64,000 bases of DNA, from contig CAIXKE010000014.1 in the NCBI GenBank assembly GCA_903919975.1, positions 62,001-126,000 on the forward strand, in the 5' to 3' direction. Below, piece after piece: positions 53,594-61,584 of the stretch. The translations under genes and the position numbers were made by a program. The first letter of the stretch is position 1. Every line of letters starts with the position of its first letter. The notes beneath the pieces are model-generated. The model saw nothing but the letters and a program-made list of their open reading frames with translations. It was not told where the DNA came from and did no database searches. The DNA comes from Akkermansiaceae bacterium (GTDB taxonomy: Bacteria > Verrucomicrobiota > Verrucomicrobiia > Verrucomicrobiales > Akkermansiaceae).

Positions 53594-54759
53594 TGAGTGC
53601 CCTCCGTCGAATTCTGGACCCAGTTTGTTCGCTGCGTCTCACCCTGTTCTGCCTCGCCGCCGCCCTCGTGCTGGTTTTCGCCGGGACACTGGCGCAGGTC
53701 CGCTTCGGGCTCTATCTGGTGCAGGAAGAATATTTCCAAAGCTGGTTCATCTGGTGGACCGCGCCATCCGGGAATCTCATGCTGCCGGTTTTTCCCGGCG
53801 GTCACCTGATCGGAGCGGTGCTGTTAATCAACCTCGTCTCCGCGCACATCCGGCGTTTCAGTTGGACTTGGAAAAAACTCGGCATTCAGCTCACCCATCT
53901 GGGTCTCATCATCATGCTGGCCGGCGGGCTGGCCACCGATCTGTTTTCAGTGCACAGCTACATGCGCATCAAGGAAGGTGCCACCAGCAACTACTCGGAA
54001 GACAGCATGAATATGGAGCTGGCGGTGATCGATCGGACAGAAGCTGACACCGAACAAGTGACCGCCGTGCCGGGCGAAGTGCTGGCGGATGGCGGTGCCA
54101 TCAACCATGAGTCGCTCCCATTCCGCATGGAAGTGCGCGGATTCTATCGGAACTCGAAACTTCAGATGATCGGAGAGGGTGCCAGCTCGGTCCCGGCATC
54201 CACCAAGGGAACCGGAGCGCGGGTCGCCGTGGCCGCGAAACCCCGCGCCACCCGCATGGACGAGCGGGATTCAATGAGCGCCGTGCTCGAGATTATTTCC
54301 GTCAAGGGCGGTGAGTCGCTCGGCACCTGGCTGGTCTCGGACTCACTGGCCGCCGCCCAGGAATTCGAAGCGGACGGCCGCAAATGGAGCATCCAGCTCA
54401 GGCCTTCCCGTTATTACAAGCCATACAGCCTGTCCTTGCAGGACTTTACTCACGAAACCTATCCCGGTACGCAGATTCCGAAAAATTTCTCTAGCAAGGT
54501 CAACCTCGTGGACCTCGACATGAAGGACAGCCGCCAAGTGCTCATCTACATGAACCATCCGCTGCGCTATCGGGGCGATACCTACTATCAGTCCGGTTTC
54601 GAGCCTGACAATAGCGGCACGGTGTTGCAGGTCGTGCGCAATCCGAGCTATCAGGCGCCCTATGTCGCCTGTGTGATCGTTTCGCTGGGACTTATCTATC
54701 AATTCGCCTTCCATCTCGTCGGATTCTCCCGCCGTAAAAAAGCCGCCACCACCTCATGA
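53590..54759 (+). CDS. ResB/CcsB-like cytochrome c maturation protein
   Basis: System II heme-handling protein that works with CcsA. It starts at ATG 53590 overlapping the previous stop. 389 residues: TM segments at about 14-36, 64-84 and 97-118, a periplasmic domain of ~240 residues, and a last TM near 360-382. ResB-type sequence includes SLRLTLFCLAAALVLVFAGTL and MKDSRQVLIYMNHPLRYRGDTYYQSG. Together with the overlapping ccsA gene it would attach heme to the cytochromes of this locus. Confidence 0.85.
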   Translation: MMSALRRILDPVCSLRLTLFCLAAALVLVFAGTLAQVRFGLYLVQEEYFQSWFIWWTAPSGNLMLPVFPGGHLIGAVLLINLVSAHIRRFSWTWKKLGIQLTHLGLIIMLAGGLATDLFSVHSYMRIKEGATSNYSEDSMNMELAVIDRTEADTEQVTAVPGEVLADGGAINHESLPFRMEVRGFYRNSKLQMIGEGASSVPASTKGTGARVAVAAKPRATRMDERDSMSAVLEIISVKGGESLGTWLVSDSLAAAQEFEADGRKWSIQLRPSRYYKPYSLSLQDFTHETYPGTQIPKNFSSKVNLVDLDMKDSRQVLIYMNHPLRYRGDTYYQSGFEPDNSGTVLQVVRNPSYQAPYVACVIVSLGLIYQFAFHLVGFSRRKKAATTS

Positions 54760-56645
54760 ACCGATTTATTCCCTATCTTGTCCTGCTGGTCGCCGCCTTG
54801 TGGATCGGTTCTTCTTGGATGTATCCCAAGGCCGGCCCCGGAGAATTCGACCTCACATCCTTCAATCGCATTCCGGTGCTCGCCGGCGGCCGTATCAAAC
54901 CGTTTGACACTGTTGCGCGCAATTCCCTCCTCATTCTGAGCGGCAAACAAACCGTGCGCCTATCCGAGGGCGGAAAACTAAGCGCCTCACACTGGCTGGC
55001 CGATGTTTTATTCAACCCCAAGAAAGCCGACAGCTATCCGGTGTTCGCCGTCGCCAATCAGGAAGTGCTCGGCATGTTCGGTTGGCCGCAGATGGACAAG
55101 AAGTATTGCACCTACGAGGAGCTCAGGCAGCACATCCCCAAGATCGACGAGGAGGGCAAACTCGTGCAGGAAATCGAAGCCCCGAAGCGCACGCCATTCC
55201 ATACGGCTATCTTCAACCTCCGCAATTCGCTCTATCTCTATCAACGGCTGAAAAGCAGCATTCATGAAGAAGGCACCGTTGATTTCGGCAAAGAAATCGA
55301 GACCTACGCCGCAGCCGTGGCCGCAGGGGCTGAGACTTTGAAGGCGGGTTCCGCGCCGCTCGATAAGGAGCGCATGGCATTGCTCAGGTCTGCGGCGGCC
55401 CGTTATGAAAACCAGTCGCAATTCTCCTATTTGATGGTCGTGGCACCACCCGCCGGCGGCAAGGAAGGCGACTGGCTCACCACCGGTGCGGCCTTGATGC
55501 GGGTGAAATCCCCGGACAAAATTCCGGCATCAGTCGCCGCGCTGGCGGACATGGGGGACGCTTTCCGCGCCAACAATCCCGCGGCTTTCTCGAAAGTGAC
55601 GCGCGAATACGCGGGCTTGCTCAACATCGAGCATCCGGAGTGGGTGGGCCGCACCTCCTACGAGCTGCGCTTCAATCAGATGCAGCCGTTCTATCACAGT
55701 ATGGTGCTTTACGTCGGAGCATTTCTGTTAGCATGCATCTCATGGCTCTGTTGTCCGCGCGGCTTGCGTAAATCCGCCTTCTTGCTGCTCATGCTCGCGC
55801 TGGTGGTGCATTCATTCGGCATGTTCTCGCGCATGTATCTGCAAGGCCGACCACCAGTCACCAATCTCTACTCTTCCGCGATCTTCGTCGGTTGGGGCGC
55901 GGTGGTGCTGGGCTTGGTGTTGGAGCGACTGTTCCGCGATGGTATCGGTGCCGCCAGTGCCGGCATGGTTGGATTCATCACGCTGATCATCGCGCATCAC
56001 TTGGGTTCCAGTGGCGACACGCTGGAAATGATGCAGGCGGTTCTTGATAGCAATATCTGGCTCGCCACTCACGTCGTGATCATTACCGCCGGATACTCCG
56101 CTATGTTTTTGGCTGGTTTCTTGGCCATCGCCTATGTGGTGCTGGGGCTTTTCACCCGCCTTCTCACGCGTGAGACCGCTCAAAAACTCACGGGTATGGT
56201 GTATGGCATCGTTTGTTTCGCCACCTTGTTCAGCTTCGTCGGCACGGTGCTCGGTGGTATCTGGGCGGACCAATCGTGGGGCCGCTTCTGGGGCTGGGAT
56301 CCCAAGGAAAACGGCGCATTGCTCATCGTGTTGTGGTGCGCTCTCATCCTTCACGCCCGCTGGGGCGGATTCATCCGTCAGCGCGGCATCATGGCCATGG
56401 CGATCATCGGCAATGCGATCACTGCGTTTTCATGGTTCGGAGTAAACATGCTGGGCGTCGGCCTTCATTCCTATGGATTCATGGACAAGGCGTTTCCATG
56501 GTTGTTGGGTTTTGTCATCTCGCAGTTTGTGCTGATGCTGCTCACCCGCCTTCCCGCCAATCTCTGGCGCAGTTTTTGCAATGCACCACCAAAGGACGTA
56601 AAAGCCGCTGGATTTTTAGCGGATTCGGCACCGGTCGCCCATTAG
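54756..56645 (+). CDS. ccsA: CcsA-type cytochrome c synthase subunit
   Basis: System II heme lyase. 629 residues, with an N-terminal TM and a ~300-residue extracytoplasmic part (RIPVLAGGRIKPFDTVARNS, as in CcsBA-type proteins) before the CcsA membrane core. The heme-binding WWD domain reads WADQSWGRFWGWDPKEN (about residues 505-521). Conserved His residues lie in flanking segments (MYVLHSFGMF-like VVHSFGMFSRMY; GVGLHSYGF). It overlaps the ResB gene by 4 bp. Placement beside cytochromes with unusual heme motifs suggests a dedicated enzyme. Confidence 0.92.
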   Translation: MNRFIPYLVLLVAALWIGSSWMYPKAGPGEFDLTSFNRIPVLAGGRIKPFDTVARNSLLILSGKQTVRLSEGGKLSASHWLADVLFNPKKADSYPVFAVANQEVLGMFGWPQMDKKYCTYEELRQHIPKIDEEGKLVQEIEAPKRTPFHTAIFNLRNSLYLYQRLKSSIHEEGTVDFGKEIETYAAAVAAGAETLKAGSAPLDKERMALLRSAAARYENQSQFSYLMVVAPPAGGKEGDWLTTGAALMRVKSPDKIPASVAALADMGDAFRANNPAAFSKVTREYAGLLNIEHPEWVGRTSYELRFNQMQPFYHSMVLYVGAFLLACISWLCCPRGLRKSAFLLLMLALVVHSFGMFSRMYLQGRPPVTNLYSSAIFVGWGAVVLGLVLERLFRDGIGAASAGMVGFITLIIAHHLGSSGDTLEMMQAVLDSNIWLATHVVIITAGYSAMFLAGFLAIAYVVLGLFTRLLTRETAQKLTGMVYGIVCFATLFSFVGTVLGGIWADQSWGRFWGWDPKENGALLIVLWCALILHARWGGFIRQRGIMAMAIIGNAITAFSWFGVNMLGVGLHSYGFMDKAFPWLLGFVISQFVLMLLTRLPANLWRSFCNAPPKDVKAAGFLADSAPVAH

Positions 56646-56829
56646 GAGTGAGCCTACGGCGCCTCAGGGAGCGGCGGAACATGTCCGCCGATGTCCATGA
56701 AAAAGCCAATAAGATGAGCGAAGCGCTTTCCATTGTCCCATCATGGTCAGGGCGAACATGTTTCGCCCCTCCTTGCGCCAAAGCGACGCGCCCCAATTTG
56801 AGGAGCTGCCTCATTTTCGAGGTTGGGCT

Positions 56830-57108
56830 TCAGGCCTGCGGGGCGGGCTTGGCAAGGCAGGCTTTGATCTGATCTTCCAGTTGCGCGGCAATCGATGAGG
56901 TCGGGGCAAATCCTTTTTGCGGGGGTTCGAAAATCGAGCTTTTCTCTGGATCGGAGGGTTCCTCCGCGCCGGGTTCGATCAACATCACCAAGCGGGGAAA
57001 TCGGCTGGGAAGCCAGAGGATTTCAGAGGTGCGGGCGAAGGTTTTCACCAGCTTTTCAACCTGCGGCCGTCGGGCTTCGGGGATGGAATCATTGAGCGTG
57101 ATTTTCAC
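56830..57108 (-). CDS. Small hypothetical protein downstream of gph
   Basis: Not recognised. A GTG start gives a 92-residue protein beginning VKITLNDSIPEARRPQVEK; a TTG 21 codons upstream is the only earlier option. It has an amphipathic first half and a Pro/Glu-rich end with KACLAKPAPQA. It lies about 100 bp past the end of gph on the same strand. Coding status rests on length, reading frame and composition only. Confidence 0.5.
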   Translation of the reverse strand: MKITLNDSIPEARRPQVEKLVKTFARTSEILWLPSRFPRLVMLIEPGAEEPSDPEKSSIFEPPQKGFAPTSSIAAQLEDQIKACLAKPAPQA

Positions 57109-57205
57109 GGGAATATTCGGATAATGGGAGGTGCTGCTTGCACCAAATGCATGAGGTAGGCCGCGGGGCAATCCGACGCGAGCAAATTCCTGACTTAAAA
57201 TCGTT

Positions 57206-57880
57206 TCAGTCGGAATCCGATCCTTGGAATTCTTCGCGAAGCATTTTCAGCAATTCCTCGGGATTCTCGGCGATTCTTGACGCCCCGGCGGCCAATAGCC
57301 GATCCCGGTCATGGTATCCCCAGGTGACGGCGATGGCCTGCATGTCCGCGTTGGCGGCGGTTTCCAAGTCCATGGTCGAATCGCCGATCACAATGCAGCG
57401 CTCTGGAGCATCTCCCATGGCGGCGGCGATTCTGAAAGCGCCTTCGGGGTGGGGTTTGTGCGGGATGCCATCTTGTTGGCCGAGCACTTGTGCGAAATGA
57501 ATTTTCGGGAACACCGCACGGGTGATGGTGCCGGTGAACTCGTGGGTTTTGTTTGAAAGCACGGCCATTTGGAAACCGTCCAGTTGGAGTTCGTGCAGCA
57601 TGCTATGGATTCCCGGGTAGGCCCTGGTGCCCTCCGCCCAACTGAGGTCATAGTCTTTCTTGAAAAACGTAACGAGGGACTTGATGAGGGCCGGGTCGGC
57701 TCCTAGGTAAACCGCGCGTCGGATGAGCATTTGCAGGCCGTCGCCGACGAAAGACCGCACGTTGGCATTCGAGTGGCCCGGTAATCCGTGAGCGGTGAGC
57801 GCGCGGTTCAAGGACGCTGCAATGCCAGGCAGGGAATCCACGAGGGTTCCATCGAGGTCGAAAATCACACAAGGCTTCAC
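57206..57880 (-). CDS. gph: HAD-superfamily phosphatase, phosphoglycolate phosphatase-like
   Basis: Hydrolyses a small phosphoester, probably 2-phosphoglycolate. 224 residues with HAD motif I FDLDGTLVDSLP, motif II Ser in VLSNKTHEF, the Lys in PHKPHPEG, and motif IV IVIGDSTMDLETAANA. The helical cap sits between motifs I and II. The assignment to Gph is by overall similarity; other HAD phosphatases of this size cannot be excluded. Confidence 0.88.
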   Translation of the reverse strand: MKPCVIFDLDGTLVDSLPGIAASLNRALTAHGLPGHSNANVRSFVGDGLQMLIRRAVYLGADPALIKSLVTFFKKDYDLSWAEGTRAYPGIHSMLHELQLDGFQMAVLSNKTHEFTGTITRAVFPKIHFAQVLGQQDGIPHKPHPEGAFRIAAAMGDAPERCIVIGDSTMDLETAANADMQAIAVTWGYHDRDRLLAAGASRIAENPEELLKMLREEFQGSDSD

Positions 57881-57919
57881 GCGGGGAAGCTGGATGAAAG
57901 CGCGCTCGAGAGGAAGCGC

Positions 57920-58309
57920 TTAAAACCCGATCATGCTGACGAGTTCATGGTCGCTGAAATCATCGAGATGATCCACGGCGGCGATGAGGGTTTCGGTTTC
58001 TGCGATTTCCTCGATAGCTGCGGCCTGCGTGGAATCAAAGGTGTTGCTCAGCTCTTCCGGCGCAGATGTCGGGCCGGACAAGCTGACGATGGTGAAGGCC
58101 AATGCGACGCAGGTAGCAGCGAGTCCGGCGAGCGGGGCAGGGGAGAGCAAACGTTTCCACCAGCTTTCCGTTTGGCCGGCGAGGCGTGCGGCGCGCACGG
58201 CATCATCCACAAAACGCGGGCTGGGATTCACGGGCGTCGCGTGATCGAGCAATTTCCAAACGGCGTCATGTTCCCATGAGTCGTCGGTGTTGGGTAGCTT
58301 GCGGTTCAT
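57920..58309 (-). CDS. Small membrane protein, anti-sigma-factor-like
   Basis: Family not certain. 129 residues: a hydrophilic N terminus (MNRKLPNTDDSWEHDAVWKLLDHA, with PSPRFVDDAVRAAR), one TM segment (about residues 63-85, LAGLAATCVALAFTIVSL) and an acidic C terminus ending HELVSMIGF. This layout resembles anti-sigma factors and their membrane-anchored relatives in this phylum, but no sigma factor gene is next to it. The start is chosen at the first Met of this block; the upstream frame is not supported. Confidence 0.65.
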   Translation of the reverse strand: MNRKLPNTDDSWEHDAVWKLLDHATPVNPSPRFVDDAVRAARLAGQTESWWKRLLSPAPLAGLAATCVALAFTIVSLSGPTSAPEELSNTFDSTQAAAIEEIAETETLIAAVDHLDDFSDHELVSMIGF

Positions 58310-58749
58310 GATGCGTGGTGGTTTTACCAACGAGGAAACACCATGCCGATGCGAAAGTTGCGGCTTTTTCAACAATTGGCGGAGGGGGAGGGAAGCTTGC
58401 CAAGAACGCGCTACTGGATGGTTGCATTGGTATTTGTGCGTTAGCGGTTTGACCGGGCGACGCTGCGTGCGAAGCCATGAACGGCCTTTTAGTGTGAAAT
58501 CCGTGTGGAATCCGGGTGATTCTGTCCCGGATTTCGGCTGGATTTGAATCCCGACAGAATCCCGCGGTTCTCCGGAATCCGGGAATCGGCATGTCTGGTC
58601 AGGTTCTCATCCATTCGTCACACATCTGCCAGATCGGCGAGTCGGATCAAGGGCGTTTTAGTTCGCACTTTAAAAAATAATCGACTGATCATCAGGCATT
58701 TTTTGCCGGCCTTACAGCCCAAATTTGCGTCAGTATGAGCCATTTCTGA
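58310..58749. other. Intergenic region without a supported gene
   Basis: About 440 bp between two minus-strand genes. Only short, motif-free reading frames are present. CCGGGATTTCGGCT and TCCCGGATTTC-type short repeats around 58510-58590 are weak. The promoter of the gene ending at 57920 presumably lies here. Confidence 0.4.
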
Positions 58750-59460
58750 CTATTCATCGTCTGTTATGATCTCGATGGGTTTCGCTCCAAACTTGGGAGT
58801 TCCAAAAATCCCAATGTCGTCGGTCCCATAAACCCGAGAGGTATTGCCGTCACGCTCGATGACCGCTTCCGGTTTTGCCCCCAAGTTGGGAGTTCCAAAC
58901 ATCCCAATCTCTTTGGCACCATAAACCCTGGAGGTATTGCCATCGCGTTCGATGACCGCTGTGGGTTTTGCCCCCAAATTGGGAGTTCCAAATATCCCGA
59001 CGTCTTTAGACCCATAAATGCGAGACGTATTGCCCTGATGTTGAATCACACCAGCTGGCTTCGCGCCCAAATTGGGAGTTCCAAATATCCCGATATTTTC
59101 AGCTCCGTAGATACGAGATGTATCACCATCGCGCTCAATCACTGCCTCGGGTTTGGCCCCCAAAAAAGGAGTTCCAAAAATTCCGATATTCTTACCGCCA
59201 TAAATCCGGGATGTGTCACCATCACGCTCAATCACAGCCGCTGGCTTCGATCCAAGATTAGGAGTTCCGAAAATCCCGATGTCATCAGATCCATAGACGC
59301 GGGAAGAATGATCACCGCCACCATAACCACGTAATTGGCTGGGTCCCAGGCTGTATGCGCCGACGGCGGGCGTGTGGTATGATCCATAGTCTTGATAAAA
59401 GCAGGACACATTCGTCACAAGAATCATGATTCCCATGGAGAGGTTTCTGAAAATTTTCAT
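58750..59460 (-). CDS. Lipoprotein made of six 31-residue repeats
   Basis: Family not recognised. A signal peptide with lipobox (ILVTNVSC) opens the protein. After a ~35-residue Tyr/Gly-rich segment come five full units and a shorter sixth (it lacks the ERDGNTSRVYG part). Each unit contains IGIFGTPNLGAKP, AVIERDGNTSR and VYG. They are nearly identical: the first, second and fifth differ mostly at two or three positions. The regular 31-residue period with Gly/Ile/Asn pattern suggests a stacked beta structure such as a solenoid, or a small propeller. 236 residues. It lies in a group of small envelope genes, 34 bp from the next on the same strand. Confidence 0.9.
   Translation of the reverse strand: MKIFRNLSMGIMILVTNVSCFYQDYGSYHTPAVGAYSLGPSQLRGYGGGDHSSRVYGSDDIGIFGTPNLGSKPAAVIERDGDTSRIYGGKNIGIFGTPFLGAKPEAVIERDGDTSRIYGAENIGIFGTPNLGAKPAGVIQHQGNTSRIYGSKDVGIFGTPNLGAKPTAVIERDGNTSRVYGAKEIGMFGTPNLGAKPEAVIERDGNTSRVYGTDDIGIFGTPKFGAKPIEIITDDE
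58790..59320 (-). repeat. 93-bp tandem repeats inside the lipoprotein gene
   Basis: GGAGTTCCAAA recurs about every 93 bp (for example near 58797, 58890, 58983, 59076, 59169 and 59262), which is the DNA form of the 31-residue protein repeat. Unit sequences differ by point changes rather than indels, so the array is in frame throughout. Confidence 0.85.
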
Positions 59461-59494
59461 GTCTGTCTGTTTCTTATGTCAGATTTGCGGATTC

Positions 59495-60109
59495 CTAGGA
59501 ATCCATCTCGTGAGTCATTCTTCTTGATGGAGCTTGTAAATCAGCCTCTTTTTTGACGTCGGCGATGGATGGATTGGTGTACTTGAGTATCCCATATTCG
59601 TTCAGTAAAGTAGCTGCCTTCAGGATATTGAAACCGGGAACATCGCCCGCAGTTTCCTCCAAATCCGACAGCGCTTCAGACACTGTCGGATAGTCACCAC
59701 TTTCAACAGCCCTCAACGATTTAAGGTTGGCCCATACGGCCTCAGGGCTCATGTCTGGCTCAGATTTCAGGCGATACTCGAATACCCTTGCCGCATCGGG
59801 CATTGGGTTGATCCATGATCGCAGAAGAGAAAATACTTGGCTGATAAGATCGCACACAAAAGAAATCGCAATGAAGGCGAACCCTGCCCACGACAGTAAA
59901 ACAAATAAAATCAGGCAGCCCCGGGACGCCTTTTTGATCGTCTTCTGGCCATCTTGAGGCATGATCTTAATGTAATTTTTTGCAAAAACACGCTGCCCTG
60001 TAATCATTGTGGACAGCCATGTGAAAATCCAGATGACACAATTCAGCACAAACGCTGCGACGCATCCAGATAGATAAATTCCAAGTCCGTTGTCCCATTG
60101 GCTTTCCAT
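59495..60109 (-). CDS. Membrane protein of unknown function
   Basis: Not recognised. 204 residues with TM segments at about residues 12-34 (GCVAAFVLNCVIWIFTWLS) and 66-90 (LILFVLLSWAGFAFIAISFV). A soluble helical C-terminal half follows (LKSLRAVESGDYPTVSEALSDL, LLNEYGILKY), rich in Ala/Glu. The latter suggests a tetratricopeptide-like pair of helices but is too short to call. It precedes the 31-residue-repeat lipoprotein gene on the same strand. Confidence 0.75.
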   Translation of the reverse strand: MESQWDNGLGIYLSGCVAAFVLNCVIWIFTWLSTMITGQRVFAKNYIKIMPQDGQKTIKKASRGCLILFVLLSWAGFAFIAISFVCDLISQVFSLLRSWINPMPDAARVFEYRLKSEPDMSPEAVWANLKSLRAVESGDYPTVSEALSDLEETAGDVPGFNILKAATLLNEYGILKYTNPSIADVKKEADLQAPSRRMTHEMDS

Positions 60110-60142
60110 GTAATTTTTTCGTTTGGTTTGCTTGATTATGAT

Positions 60143-60185
60143 GCCGAGCCACGCAGGGGCACACCACGCATGGCTCGGCTTTTTT
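60143..60185 (+). terminator. Terminator-like hairpin reading on the plus strand
   Basis: Perfect 9-bp stem GCCGAGCCA (60143-60151) / TGGCTCGGC (60171-60179) followed by TTTTTT on the plus strand. All genes nearby are on the minus strand, where no T-run follows. It would stop plus-strand transcripts or mark a small plus-strand RNA. Confidence 0.6.
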
Positions 60186-60202
60186 GAATCATCAACGATG
60201 GC

Positions 60203-60583
60203 TCATCTGGATCCTGATCGATCGAGTTTCACATCGTAAAAATTAGGATCATATTTCCAGAGCGCGCCGGAAGCCGCGTCCACGCCCCAGAAGAGGAGAT
60301 TAAAGAGGTTTAGGACCGACACCGGGTTCATCGTAGTCTGGGGCTGGAAGGTTTTTGTCTCATAGCCCTTCGACTGTAGTGTGACGCTCTGGCCGCTGCT
60401 GCCTTTTTTGAGCTTCAAGCTGGTGGGAGTGTAGCCTCGATCGACACCGTCGACCTGGACGCGTGCGCCAGACGGCTGCGAATTGATCTGCACATTGGAG
60501 GATGTTCCAGTGAATAAGGTGGAACAATTCGTCAAGCTGCAGCAGATGCCTGTGAGTATTAGTATTTTCTTTGTTGGATGCAT
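60203..60583 (-). CDS. PEGA-domain lipoprotein
   Basis: Small exported lipoprotein of 126 residues, function unknown. The start is set at MHPTKKILILTGICCSLTNC, giving a lipobox (LTNC); the longer in-frame opening lacks a signal peptide. The PEGA motif region reads INSQPSGARVQVDGVDRGYT with PTSLKLKKGSSGQSVTL, the beta-rich domain common in surface and cell-wall-associated proteins. The C terminus continues with LFWGVDAASGALWKY. It is read toward the other small envelope genes. Confidence 0.85.
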   Translation of the reverse strand: MHPTKKILILTGICCSLTNCSTLFTGTSSNVQINSQPSGARVQVDGVDRGYTPTSLKLKKGSSGQSVTLQSKGYETKTFQPQTTMNPVSVLNLFNLLFWGVDAASGALWKYDPNFYDVKLDRSGSR

Positions 60584-60711
60584 TTTAGTTGGGGTTGGTT
60601 CCCGGCAGCACATTTGCGCCGAGAACACTCCATTCCAACATGAGGTGTGGGACATTTGGAGGGTCACCCCAAAAATAGTTGGGTTTTTTGGTGGCTGCCG
60701 CTTTGCAGCGG

Positions 60712-61584
60712 CTATTCAAGACGAATGACGATTTCTGGTTTTGGTAACAGACTGCTTTCTTTGATGCGATTTTCGTCAAATTTTGTCTTCAAAACAAGAT
60801 CGCGCACCACCCGTTTCCAGAAATCCGAAAGTCTTGGGTCGATGACCAACTCATCGATCCATTCGCCTGCTGTTCCTGCGCCAATCTGGATGTCCAAGTG
60901 GTTTGGCTCTTCTGGGGAGAACTTCAGATTGTGCCGCTCCTTTTCGGCTAGCCGGTTTCTGTCATCAAAATCATAGGCGACCAAGCGAACTTCATTTTCG
61001 TGAGTGTAAAAATCGCGTTTGATCATCATCGACTCGTGATGACAGCGTATATTATCAACGACTCTGTGCTTTTCGCTGAAGAAGGCTTTGATTTGTTTTT
61101 CAGGTAAGTATGCGACCTTGCCTATCTTGAACAGGATGGAGAGATTTTTTCCAAGAGGAATAGCGTTATTTGCGGCCGCTAGAAGCTTTTCTGCTGTCGT
61201 GCGGATTTTGACACCGTAATCATTCCCATAGAGCCGCCACATGGCATCGGATTCAGGGACATGTGTCCAACAGTGGACATAGGTTTTTCTGCCATCTGTC
61301 TCCGTGTCGATTTGTTTCTCGTCGCGATAGATTTTGGTTTGAAAAAGCACATTCTCCCATCGATCACCGCCATCCGCCTCCACCCACTTGAACGGACATG
61401 TCAGGCGCAGGGAGCCATTCATGAGGCAGTGAAATTCCTCTAGGCCCATGTAGCGGTAGATGGGGGTGTCTTTCTGAATTCTCACAAAATCCGCTTGTGA
61501 TAGGTGCATGCTCATATCATTTCCAGCTCCCCCAAACGCTCCCGGGCAGCCGCCGTGTTCGATGACTTGGTCGATCTCAGTCAT
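60712..61584 (-). CDS. DUF2971-like protein
   Basis: 290 residues, resembling the DUF2971 group often found beside phage-defence genes, activity unknown. Features: YRYMGLEEFHCLMNGSLRLT near the start, a central WTHVPESDAMWRLYGNDYGV and a C-terminal IDELVIDPRLSDFWKR. The start ATG overlaps the RhuM stop by 8 bp, but the first ~20 residues (TEIDQVIEHGGCPGAF) duplicate part of the 43-codon ORF upstream of RhuM. The true start could be the Met at MSMHLSQADF. Confidence 0.75.
   Translation of the reverse strand: MTEIDQVIEHGGCPGAFGGAGNDMSMHLSQADFVRIQKDTPIYRYMGLEEFHCLMNGSLRLTCPFKWVEADGGDRWENVLFQTKIYRDEKQIDTETDGRKTYVHCWTHVPESDAMWRLYGNDYGVKIRTTAEKLLAAANNAIPLGKNLSILFKIGKVAYLPEKQIKAFFSEKHRVVDNIRCHHESMMIKRDFYTHENEVRLVAYDFDDRNRLAEKERHNLKFSPEEPNHLDIQIGAGTAGEWIDELVIDPRLSDFWKRVVRDLVLKTKFDENRIKESSLLPKPEIVIRLE

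Noticed and set aside
58790-59320. Tandem 93-bp repeats as a possible CRISPR array
   Set aside because: Units are contiguous, in frame and translated into a protein repeat; there are no unique spacers and no cas genes.
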